Positions 57,313 through 64,000 of a DNA stretch of 64,000 bases are shown piece after piece; position 1 is the first letter of the stretch; every line of letters begins with the position of its first letter. Where the stretch lies: the NCBI GenBank assembly GCA_934777505.1, contig CAKVNM010000001.1:186001-250000 (forward strand). The letters run 5' to 3'. This DNA is from an uncultured Clostridia bacterium. Its GTDB lineage: Bacteria > Bacillota > Clostridia > Christensenellales > UBA1242. The position numbers and the translations under genes are program-made. The notes beneath the pieces were generated by a model, which ran no database searches, was not told the DNA's origin, and saw nothing but the letters and a program-made list of their open reading frames with translations.

Positions 57313-58242
57313 TTATAACTTTTCGGCAATTCTTAGTTTTGCACTTTGGCTTCGTGGGTTTTGCTCTTGTTCCAAACTTGATGGCTCAATTGGCTTTCGG
57401 GTTACCAACCTAACGCTTGCTTTGTGCGAGCAAACGCACACCGGAAAACTTGATGGGCAAATGCAGTCTGTTGCACATTCCTTGAACACATTTTTTACAA
57501 TCCTATCTTCCAAACTATGAAAAGTTATGATTGCAATTCTGCCACCGCTATTCAAACTTTCAATCATGTCCTTAATCGTGTTTGTTAGCGTAACAAGTTC
57601 GCCGTTTACTTCAATCCTAATTGCTTGGAATACTCTTTTTGCTGGGTGACCTTTTTTTAGCACCTTGCTTGGAACACTGTTTTTGATAATTTCAACAAGT
57701 TCAAGCGTGGTTTTTATTGGTTTTTGCCCTCTTGCTTTGATAATATTTTTTACGATAGATTTTGTAAAAGGTTCTTCGCCATATTCAAACAAAACTTTTT
57801 CCAATTCTTGTTGAGAATAAGTATTAATAACTTGCTCTGCCGTTAGGCTACTCGTGGTGTCCATACGCATATCAAGTGGTGCGTCAAACCTATACGAAAA
57901 GCCACGGGAAGCGTTGTCTAACTGATATGAACTAACGCCAAGGTCGAGCAAAATTCCGTCCACTTTTTGAATATTTAGTTTTTGCAAAATCTGCTTATAG
58001 TTTTTGTAGTCGTCATGAACCAAAACAAATTGAGAACTAATCTCATTAAGACGCTTTTCGCTAACGCTTAGGGCTTCGGCGTCCTTGTCGCAACCAATCA
58101 ATAATCCCGATTTTAATCTTTTCAAAATTTCTTTGCTATGACCTGCTCCGCCAAGAGTTCCGTCAAAATATATTCCGTCTGGTTTGATGTTCAAACCGTC
58201 TAAAACTTGGTCTAACATGATTGGCACATGATGAAATTCCAT
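57313..58242 (-). CDS. rsmH: 16S rRNA (cytosine-1402 N4) methyltransferase RsmH (MraW)
   Basis: SAM-dependent methylation of C1402 in the decoding centre of 16S rRNA. The start HHVPIMLDQVLDGL, the motif TLGGAGHSKEIL, LDLGVSSYQLDNASRGFSYRFDAPLDMRMD-type core and the C-terminal FHSLEDRIVKN are diagnostic. 309 residues. It usually opens the dcw cluster after mraZ; here no mraZ precedes it and a metallophosphoesterase gene stands nine bases upstream instead. Confidence 0.97.
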   Translation of the reverse strand: MEFHHVPIMLDQVLDGLNIKPDGIYFDGTLGGAGHSKEILKRLKSGLLIGCDKDAEALSVSEKRLNEISSQFVLVHDDYKNYKQILQKLNIQKVDGILLDLGVSSYQLDNASRGFSYRFDAPLDMRMDTTSSLTAEQVINTYSQQELEKVLFEYGEEPFTKSIVKNIIKARGQKPIKTTLELVEIIKNSVPSKVLKKGHPAKRVFQAIRIEVNGELVTLTNTIKDMIESLNSGGRIAIITFHSLEDRIVKNVFKECATDCICPSSFPVCVCSHKASVRLVTRKPIEPSSLEQEQNPRSQSAKLRIAEKL

Positions 58243-58251
58243 TTTGTTCTC

Positions 58252-58953
58252 CTATTCAAAAATTGTTATTAAGTGATTACCCACTTTGTCGCACGATGTT
58301 AAATAATAATCAATTCCGTTTTTGTTTAAATGAATGATTGTTCTGCCACCCTTGCCATGAAGGTGTCCATAAATAACAGCATCAACTTTATATTTTTCCA
58401 TTAATTTTGTAAACTCGCTATCTTCGGTTTTTGAGTTAAAAGGTGGATAGTGAATCATACAAATTAGTTTTTCGTTGTTGGTTCTAAGGCTTTCGGCACT
58501 TTTTAACGAAAGTTCCAGCCTGATAACTTCCCTATCAAAAATCTTTTTGTCTTCTGGCGACTGCTCGCCTTCCTTTTCTGGAACAGTCCAGCCACGAGTT
58601 CCGCAAATAATATAGTTGTCAAACTTGATTGCGTCATTTTGAAGGGCATACATATTTTCTGGCAAACTTTTTCTAACAGCGGAAATGCTTTTCCACCAAT
58701 AATCGTGGTTGCCACGAACAAAAATCTTTTTGCCAGTGAGTTTTGCAATTTCCTTGATGTCTTCAATGGCTTCTTCAAGTTTCATTCCCCAACTGATGTC
58801 GCCCGCAACCAAAACAATGTCGTCATCTTTCACTTTTTCCAGCCAGTCGGCAGATATAATTTTAAAGTGGTCATGCCAAACAGGTCCAAAAATATTCATA
58901 GGCTTGTTTGTGTTGATACTAAGATGTAAATCGCTAATTGCAAATATTTTCAT
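58252..58953 (-). CDS. Calcineurin-like metallophosphoesterase
   Basis: 233 residues with a complete metallophosphoesterase motif set: ISDLHLS at 6-12, GDISWG, GNHDYWW, then HYPPF and the GHLHG pair near the end. It binds two metal ions and probably cleaves a phosphoester; the substrate (nucleotide, lipid or sugar phosphate) is not deducible. It stands where mraZ normally stands and is the first gene of the rsmH-ftsL-pbp transcript, with only nine bases to rsmH. Confidence 0.9.
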   Translation of the reverse strand: MKIFAISDLHLSINTNKPMNIFGPVWHDHFKIISADWLEKVKDDDIVLVAGDISWGMKLEEAIEDIKEIAKLTGKKIFVRGNHDYWWKSISAVRKSLPENMYALQNDAIKFDNYIICGTRGWTVPEKEGEQSPEDKKIFDREVIRLELSLKSAESLRTNNEKLICMIHYPPFNSKTEDSEFTKLMEKYKVDAVIYGHLHGKGGRTIIHLNKNGIDYYLTSCDKVGNHLITIFE

Positions 58954-59026
58954 ATTTTTCTCCGTGATAATTATGCCACAATATTATTTAATTGGCAAGC
59001 AAAACAGATTAACATAAGAAGCATTG

Positions 59027-59102
59027 TTGCTTTGTGAAAGCGTTGAATTTTGACAAAATACTTGCATTGTGATAGACACTAAACACCGCTAACACAAAGC
59101 AA
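59027..59102. repeat. Long-range inverted repeat upstream of a lipoprotein gene
   Basis: The 10-bp arms TTGCTTTGTG (59027-59036) and CACAAAGCAA (59093-59102) lie 56 bases apart, just before the promoter of the gene at 59164. Possibly a looped operator or a degenerate small element. Confidence 0.55.
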
Positions 59103-59107
59103 TTTGA

Positions 59108-59136
59108 TTGACAATATTCACGCAAAATAGTATCAT
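59108..59136 (+). promoter_or_regulatory. Sigma-A promoter of the lipoprotein gene
   Basis: TTGACA (59108-59113) and TATCAT (59131-59136) are separated by 17 bp. AAGGAG follows before the ATG at 59164. Confidence 0.8.
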
Positions 59137-59163
59137 TAAAATATCAATAAAAAGGAGATTGAA

Positions 59164-59697
59164 ATGAAAAAACTAAGCAAAACTTTATTAACTCTTGCAC
59201 TTGTTTTAATGCTCACAATTCCAGTTCTATGCTTTTCGGGTTGCGGAGATAACAGCAAGGCAAATCTTGTTTTGGACAGGATTGAATTTTACTTCCAAAC
59301 TAAGCCAGATATTAAGTCTTACTCAACCGTAAAAATTGGTGCTATTAGCGGAAGCATTGACGAAAAGGAAGTGACTTTGGACACAACCGCTCAAACCGAG
59401 TACGAATTCTATAAGAAAAGCAAAGGCGTTGTTACAACTTACACAAAAGAAAATCCACTAGTAATCACAACAGGCAGTGTTAACATTGAAGCAGGTTCAC
59501 AGTTCACCCTAACCTTCAACTCACCAAAAGTTATTACTATTGAAAGCGGTTTTAGTACTGCCTACGACCGTGACGCAGTCAAAACTCACTCGTTCACTGT
59601 TCCTGAGCAAGAAGGCTATTCCAATGAATCAGTTTTCTACGAAGGCAACACAAACGGCTTTATAATCTACATTAGATTTCACTTTTCAAGCAAGTAA
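59164..59697 (+). CDS. Small secreted lipoprotein of unknown function
   Basis: 177 residues. A signal peptide ends in CFSGC with lipidation expected at C27. The mature part is beta-rich (LVLDRIEFYFQ, VKIGAISGSIDEKEVTLD, FTLTFNSPKVITIESGF) without a known motif. AAGGAG precedes the ATG. It is monocistronic, with its own promoter and terminator, between two minus-strand operons. Its signal peptide resembles that of the lipoprotein at 27174, but the mature parts differ. Confidence 0.8.
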   Translation: MKKLSKTLLTLALVLMLTIPVLCFSGCGDNSKANLVLDRIEFYFQTKPDIKSYSTVKIGAISGSIDEKEVTLDTTAQTEYEFYKKSKGVVTTYTKENPLVITTGSVNIEAGSQFTLTFNSPKVITIESGFSTAYDRDAVKTHSFTVPEQEGYSNESVFYEGNTNGFIIYIRFHFSSK

Positions 59698-59705
59698 TTG
59701 ATACA

Positions 59706-59735
59706 AAAAAAGTTTCCAAACATGGAAACTTTTTT
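59706..59735. terminator. Bidirectional terminator
   Basis: A 13-bp stem (AAAAAAGTTTCCA / TGGAAACTTTTTT) around AACA lies between the convergent lipoprotein gene and pheT. Confidence 0.9.
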
Positions 59736-59756
59736 ATTACCTAAAATATTTTACGC

Positions 59757-62129
59757 TTATCTTAGTTTATAGCCCTTGCTACTTGCAAGATTAATCATAT
59801 CTTTTTGGAAAGTTTCGATTTCTTCTCCGCTAAGTGTATGAGTTTTTGAAGATATTTCAAACTTAAAGGTCATACTCTTTTTGTTTGGAAGCAAAATGCT
59901 ATCTTCGTAGACATCAACAAGCGAAATTTCGTAGTCAAGTTCGGTTTGATACGACATCAAAGTATCAACGATATTTTGATATAATTCGTCTTTGTCCACA
60001 ACAAAATTCAAGTCCAAAGTATTGATTTGATATTTTGTTACCGTTTCAAGTTTCTTGACTGGGCAGTTTTGACCAGCAAGTTTTGAAAAGTCGATTTCTG
60101 CAATCGCAACGGACAAATTTTTGCCCATTTTTTGTAGAGTTTTTGGGTGGATTAATGCTATATAGCCCACATTTTTGCCATTAACCAAAACTTCTGCATT
60201 GTTTTTTGGGTGAACAAGTTTTGATTCGGCTTCTCCAATCAAAAATCTAACGCTTGCGTTAAGTTCGTTTTTTGCAAGATTTTCTACGATTTCTTTTAGT
60301 TCAAAATACAAACTTTCTTCTGTTTTTTCACTGCTTTGGAGTGCAACTGCAAGATGTTTTTCTTCGATAGCCAAATTGTGAATATCAAGACCTGTGCAGA
60401 CTCTGCCGATTTCAAAAACACCAATTTCGGTGGAGAATTTTTTGTTATCAACCAAAACTTTTATAAGTGATGGCACAAGTTCTGCCCTGATTTCGTCATT
60501 ATCTTTAACTGTTGAATTTAGCACCTTAACATAGCCGTGAGTGTCCAAAAGCAAGTCTTTTTTGGTCTTTTCGTCCGTCCAAATATATGTGTGAACTTCG
60601 TTTAGACCAAACTTTTCTGCAAGCAAGCGTTTTGCAGAGTATTCAAACTCGTGTTCAAACGATTGTTCAACAGGTTTTAGGCTGGCAGTTACTGGAATTT
60701 GTGGGATATTGTCGTAGCCGCACATACGAGCAATTTCTTCAACAATATCAACTGCGATAGTAACATCTTTTGTTGCCCTATATGATGGCACTTTTATTGA
60801 CATAATTGCACCGTTGTAGTCCACTCTAAATCCAAGATTTGTTAGGATTTTGCCAACTTGCTCTGGTTTTAATTCAATGCCGATATAGCCGTTGATAAAT
60901 TCCATTGTTGTGGTTATGATGCGGTCTGGGTACTTTTTGCTATAAATGTCCGTTAGTCCACTTTGAATTGTAACTTGTGGGTCAACAGTACGCAAAATAT
61001 GAATAAATCTTGCGATTGCGAGTGTTGTTAATTCTGGGTCAAGAGATTTTTCGTATCTTGCACTTGCTTCGGTTCTAAGTCCAATTTTTTGTGCAGTTTT
61101 TCTAACGCTTGTTGCGTCAAAAGTTGCACTTTCTAGGAGCAAGTTTGTGGTTTTGTCTGTAATTTCGCTATCAAGTCCACCCATAACACCCGCAACAGCA
61201 ACTGGACGATTGTCGGTGCAAATAACCATTGTGTTTTCTGGCAAAATTCTAGTTTCGTTGTCCAAAGTTTTAAACTCGGTTGGAGTCCTAACTTCTTTTA
61301 CTTGAATGTTACTAACAATATCGCCGTCAAAAGCGTGCATTGGTTGACCAACATCAAGCATAACATAGTTCGTTATGTCGGCAAGCAAGTTGATTGCTCT
61401 CATACCACAGTAAAAGAGCCTAATTTGAACACCGATTGGGCTAACTTTCTTTGTTACATTGCCAATTTTTATAGCGCTGTAACGATAGCAGTTGTCGGTC
61501 ATAACTTCAACATCAACACTGCCATTTTGTGCGTAGTACTGCAAGTTTTCGGTTACGATTGGTTTTAGGGGTCTATCCAAAATTGCAGAGATTTCTCTTG
61601 CAATTCCGTAGTGACACCATAGGTCTGGACGGTTGGTTAAACTCTTGTTGTCCACTTCAAAAATCGTATCGTCAAAGTCATAAATTTTTTTGATATCTGT
61701 TCCAAGTGGAATTGACTCGTCTACTTCCCAAATTCCTTCGTCATTCTCGCTAAATCCAAGTTCTTCTTTTGAGCAACACATTCCGTAACTTTCTTCGCCA
61801 GCGATAACGGCTTTTTCAATATTCATGCCTTTAACGCTTCCGCCGATTGTTGCAAGAGCCACTTTCATGTTTGGTCTAACATTTGGAGCACCGCAAACAA
61901 TGTCTAAAACTTCTCTGCCTGTGTCTACTTTTAACTTGTGAAGATGATTGCTCTTTGGGTGAGCGTTAACTTCCAAAATTCTGGCAACGATAACGCCGTT
62001 GATATCTTGTCCCATGTGATAAACATCTTCGACTTCGGCTGTTCTAAGTCCAAAAGTGGCAATAAGTTTGTCGATATCAACGCCACTCAAATCAACATAG
62101 TCGCCAATCCATTTCATGCTTATTTTCAT
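59757..62129 (-). CDS. pheT: Phenylalanyl-tRNA synthetase beta subunit
   Basis: Beta chain of the PheRS heterotetramer; binds tRNA-Phe and edits misacylated Tyr. In order: N-terminal tRNA-binding OB domain (VDTGREVLDIVCGAPN), B3/B4 editing region (SLTNRPDLWCHYG), B5 domain, the core catalytic-like domain (LDLNFVVDKDELY) and the C-terminal anticodon-binding fold (LSGEEIETFQKDMINL). 790 residues, normal. It follows pheS by 20 bases, with AAGGAG between. Confidence 0.97.
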   Translation of the reverse strand: MKISMKWIGDYVDLSGVDIDKLIATFGLRTAEVEDVYHMGQDINGVIVARILEVNAHPKSNHLHKLKVDTGREVLDIVCGAPNVRPNMKVALATIGGSVKGMNIEKAVIAGEESYGMCCSKEELGFSENDEGIWEVDESIPLGTDIKKIYDFDDTIFEVDNKSLTNRPDLWCHYGIAREISAILDRPLKPIVTENLQYYAQNGSVDVEVMTDNCYRYSAIKIGNVTKKVSPIGVQIRLFYCGMRAINLLADITNYVMLDVGQPMHAFDGDIVSNIQVKEVRTPTEFKTLDNETRILPENTMVICTDNRPVAVAGVMGGLDSEITDKTTNLLLESATFDATSVRKTAQKIGLRTEASARYEKSLDPELTTLAIARFIHILRTVDPQVTIQSGLTDIYSKKYPDRIITTTMEFINGYIGIELKPEQVGKILTNLGFRVDYNGAIMSIKVPSYRATKDVTIAVDIVEEIARMCGYDNIPQIPVTASLKPVEQSFEHEFEYSAKRLLAEKFGLNEVHTYIWTDEKTKKDLLLDTHGYVKVLNSTVKDNDEIRAELVPSLIKVLVDNKKFSTEIGVFEIGRVCTGLDIHNLAIEEKHLAVALQSSEKTEESLYFELKEIVENLAKNELNASVRFLIGEAESKLVHPKNNAEVLVNGKNVGYIALIHPKTLQKMGKNLSVAIAEIDFSKLAGQNCPVKKLETVTKYQINTLDLNFVVDKDELYQNIVDTLMSYQTELDYEISLVDVYEDSILLPNKKSMTFKFEISSKTHTLSGEEIETFQKDMINLASSKGYKLR

Positions 62130-62149
62130 AAATTCAATTTCTCCTTATC

Positions 62150-63178
62150 CTACTTTGTTCCCGCTTTTTTTAGGAATTTTACATTTCCAGAATTTAGGTT
62201 TCTAATTTCGTTAATGCCATACTTCATCATAGCAAGTCTTGTTAGTCCAAGTCCAAAAGCAAATCCTTGATATTTGGAAGTGTCTACTCCGCCCATTTCC
62301 AAAACTCTTGGGTGAATCATTCCGCAAGGACAAAGTTCAATCCAGCCACCATTTTTGCAGGTTGGACAGCCCTTTCCGCCACAGAACATACAACTTGCGT
62401 CAAGTTCAAAACTTGGCTCTGTGAATGGGAAATAACCCGGTCTTAATCTAACATTAACATCTTGCTTAAACACTTCGCTAAGCATTTTTTTCATAAAGTA
62501 AATAAGGTTTGCAATCGAAATATTTTCGCCAACCATCATTCCTTCTAGTTGGAAGAAAGTGTTTTCGTGGCTTGCGTCAACATTTTCGTTTCTAAAACAT
62601 CTACCAGGGAAAATAACCTTGCAAGGTGCGCCATATTTTCTTAAAATTCGGTTTTGACCAGCACTTGTTTGAGTCTTTAAAACTTCGCCGTTAGAAAGCC
62701 AAAAAGTGTCTTGCATATCTCTTGCTGGGTGGTTTTTTGGAACATTAACTGCTTCAAAGTTGTTATACTCGGTTTCGATTTCGTTGCCGTCTTCAACAAC
62801 AAATCCCATGCTCTTAAAGATTTCTTCCACCTGATGTTGAACAATTGTGATTGGGTGAAGCGAACCTTCGTTATGCTCAACTGGCATTGTGATATCGTAC
62901 TGCTTTGACGAAGCAATTTGCGTTTCAAGTTCCTTTTGTTTGATTTCTTGAAGTTTAACTGCAAAATGCTCTTCTGCCATTTGCTTTAATTCGTTGATTT
63001 TTGCACCGATATTTTTTCTTTCTTCTTGTGCAACAGTTCTTAGACCCTGCAAAAGTTCTGTGATTTTTCCTTTCTTACCCAAAAATTCCAAGCGTTCTTG
63101 TTCCAAATCTTCGATTGTTTCGAGTGACGAAGTTTTGTCTAAGTATTCTTGTTTGACTTGTTCGATTTTGTCGTACAT
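62150..63178 (-). CDS. pheS: Phenylalanyl-tRNA synthetase alpha subunit
   Basis: Catalytic chain that activates phenylalanine. An N-terminal coiled coil (residues 1-90) is followed by class II motifs: the motif 2 region FPGRCFRNENVDASHENTF, FTEPSFELDASC, and motif 3 GFAFGLGLTRLAMMKYG. A cysteine pair set CMFCGGKGCPTCKNGG may bind zinc. 342 residues. First gene of pheST, directly behind a Phe T-box. Confidence 0.97.
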   Translation of the reverse strand: MYDKIEQVKQEYLDKTSSLETIEDLEQERLEFLGKKGKITELLQGLRTVAQEERKNIGAKINELKQMAEEHFAVKLQEIKQKELETQIASSKQYDITMPVEHNEGSLHPITIVQHQVEEIFKSMGFVVEDGNEIETEYNNFEAVNVPKNHPARDMQDTFWLSNGEVLKTQTSAGQNRILRKYGAPCKVIFPGRCFRNENVDASHENTFFQLEGMMVGENISIANLIYFMKKMLSEVFKQDVNVRLRPGYFPFTEPSFELDASCMFCGGKGCPTCKNGGWIELCPCGMIHPRVLEMGGVDTSKYQGFAFGLGLTRLAMMKYGINEIRNLNSGNVKFLKKAGTK

Positions 63179-63199
63179 AAAATTCTCCTTTTTTGTGGT

Positions 63200-63425
63200 G
63201 GATTAATAAAAAAGTCCCCGCTAAAAAAAATTAGCAAGGGACGAAAATTTTTCGTGGTACCACCCTATTTCGTGCAAAAGCACCTTGATTAAAGGTCGTT
63301 TCGTGACCAATTCGGCAAGGATTTCTCCAAGCAGGCTCTAACAAGCGAAATTCAAATCAACTCAACCTATGAGTACTTTCAACCACGATACTCACTCTCT
63401 AAAAGCGAACTTTGATTTTACTATA
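63200..63425 (-). promoter_or_regulatory. T-box riboswitch, phenylalanine-specific, controlling pheST
   Basis: The conserved T-box sequence AGGGTGGTACCACG lies at 63254-63267 (minus strand). The specifier loop reads GAATTTCGC with UUC (Phe codon) at 63347-63349. A terminator (GTCCC...GGGGAC plus TTTTTT) lies at 63209-63243, just before the pheS site. Uncharged tRNA-Phe would favour the antiterminator. The upstream Stem I includes the AGAGAGTGAGTA type start. Confidence 0.95.
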
Positions 63426-63505
63426 AATGTTATATTAACGCCTATATATTCTAGGATATTTTAGCACCACACAAAACTTTTTGCAAGCAAAAAACAATGT
63501 TTAGT

Positions 63506-63796
63506 TTATCTTTTGTTTTTTAAATCTCGCTCCAAATTGTCTTTCTCTACTTTGCTTATAAAATTGTACATATCAGCATAACTTTTTGCAATATTATCAG
63601 CAATACATTTTGCTAGTTCTTGAATGTACACTTTTTCGATATCGCACAGCAAATTTGCGTTGTTTTTATGAATTAAATTTTTAGAATTTTTAAAACTATC
63701 TAAAAGTTTTTTCCTTTGCAAATATATCTTCTTTCCTTCCTTTGACTTTTTTAGTTCCAAAAGACTTTGAGTATATATCTCATCAAAATTATACAT
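63506..63796 (-). CDS. Small helical, coiled-coil protein of unknown function
   Basis: 96 residues, almost wholly helical and Lys/Asn-rich (LLELKKSKEGKKIYLQRKKLLDSFKN, then AKCIADNIAKSYADMYNFISKVEKDNLERDL). No membrane helix or signal peptide and no family I recognise. GGAGTAAT precedes the ATG. It has its own sigma-A promoter with a palindromic operator and lies divergent from an XRE regulator, so it is probably repressed by that regulator. Confidence 0.75.
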   Translation of the reverse strand: MYNFDEIYTQSLLELKKSKEGKKIYLQRKKLLDSFKNSKNLIHKNNANLLCDIEKVYIQELAKCIADNIAKSYADMYNFISKVEKDNLERDLKNKR

Positions 63797-63838
63797 AATT
63801 ATTACTCCAAAAAATAACCGTTTCAGTAATTTACAAAA

Positions 63839-63868
63839 AGTATATAACCAAATTGGTTACAATGTCAA
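63839..63868 (-). promoter_or_regulatory. Promoter with palindromic operator between the small gene and the XRE gene
   Basis: TTGACA (63863-63868) and TATACT (63839-63844) are 18 bp apart on the minus strand. The 15-bp palindrome TAACCAA-A-TTGGTTA (63845-63859) fills most of the spacer, where a bound repressor would block transcription. Confidence 0.75.
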
Positions 63869-63887
63869 GGAAAGGAAGATATCTTGT

Positions 63888-64000
63888 ATGAATAATTTAC
63901 TTGAAAACTTAAAGTTGCTTAGAAAAGAGAAAAATCTGTCACAACGAGATGTTGCAAAAGCACTTGATATTCACTTTGTAAATTACAACCGTTACGAAAA
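63888..64000 (+). CDS. XRE family helix-turn-helix regulator, N-terminal part
   Basis: The first 37 codons of an XRE-type regulator cut by the window edge: LLENLKLLRKEKNLSQRDVA followed by KALDIHFVNYNRYEK is a lambda-repressor-like helix-turn-helix. AAGGAAG precedes the ATG. It is divergent from the 96-residue gene and probably binds the palindrome between them. C-terminal domain and effector unknown. Confidence 0.88.
   Translation, partial: MNNLLENLKLLRKEKNLSQRDVAKALDIHFVNYNRYE

Overview
The window reads as a contiguous chromosomal segment of an AT-rich, endospore-forming, low-GC Gram-positive bacterium of the class Clostridia, probably an uncultured or poorly described lineage. The evidence is the sporulation set (SpoIIGA, sigma-E, sigma-G, a SpoIVFB-type protease, a YlxY-type deacetylase, a PASTA-bearing SpoVD/FtsI penicillin-binding protein), the prp-cleaved form of ribosomal protein L27, a T-box in front of pheST, and gene orders shared with Bacillus and Clostridium. 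No rRNA operon, CRISPR array, insertion sequence or prophage is visible. One tRNA gene (Thr, GGT anticodon) is present.

Layout. 1-9.4 kb (minus strand): M16 peptidase, FtsK/SpoIIIE, RimO, PgsA and the 5' part of recA in an order related to the Bacillus spoIIIE-ymfF/H-pgsA-recA region, plus RlmD and a YlxY-like polysaccharide deacetylase. 9.4-15.5 kb (minus): der, minD, minE, a tiny SpoIVFA-like protein, SpoIVFB, a two-gene insertion carrying a PycTM-like membrane protein, then rplU-prp-rpmA behind a strong promoter and a probable L21 leader. 15.6-18.2 kb (minus): feoA-feoB ferrous iron uptake. 18.3-23.8 kb (plus): a YlmC-type PRC-barrel protein, spoIIGA-sigE, sigG, a DnaD-like replication protein and a DnaI/DnaC-like helicase loader. 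23.9-41.1 kb: accessory envelope region with an MscS channel, two DegV proteins (one behind a MarR regulator), a YwaF-like membrane protein, lipoproteins, a 1922-residue repeat protein with a partner gene, a run of small membrane proteins, a CrtO-like acyltransferase and the tRNA. 41.2-59 kb (minus): a split division and cell wall (dcw) cluster, phosphoesterase-rsmH-ftsL-pbp, murE-mraY-murD-ftsW and murA-ftsQ-ftsA-ftsZ. 59-64 kb: a lipoprotein, pheS-pheT with its T-box, and a divergent pair of a small coiled-coil protein and an XRE regulator cut by the window edge.

The most unusual part is the accessory block wedged into the dcw cluster between ftsW and murA (about 45.8-49.3 kb). An ADP-ribosylglycohydrolase with a novel N-terminal region and a protein with a restriction-type PD-(D/E)XK nuclease fold form a two-gene operon. 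Its promoter has consensus -35 and -10 boxes separated by a spacer that contains a run of eight Gs, the architecture of a phase-variable promoter. Next to it lies a phd-doc toxin-antitoxin pair bracketed by two copies of the same 27-bp terminator hairpin. This is the best candidate here for an undescribed defence or ADP-ribosylation system. A second candidate is the PycTM-like pair inserted between spoIVFB and rplU.

The housekeeping genes fit together well: FtsZ/FtsA/FtsQ/FtsL/FtsW/PBP form the divisome, MurA/MurD/MurE/MraY make lipid II precursors, MinD/MinE place the septum, FtsK/SpoIIIE moves DNA through it, and SpoIIGA with sigma-E, sigma-G and SpoIVFB drives the two compartments of the sporulating cell.
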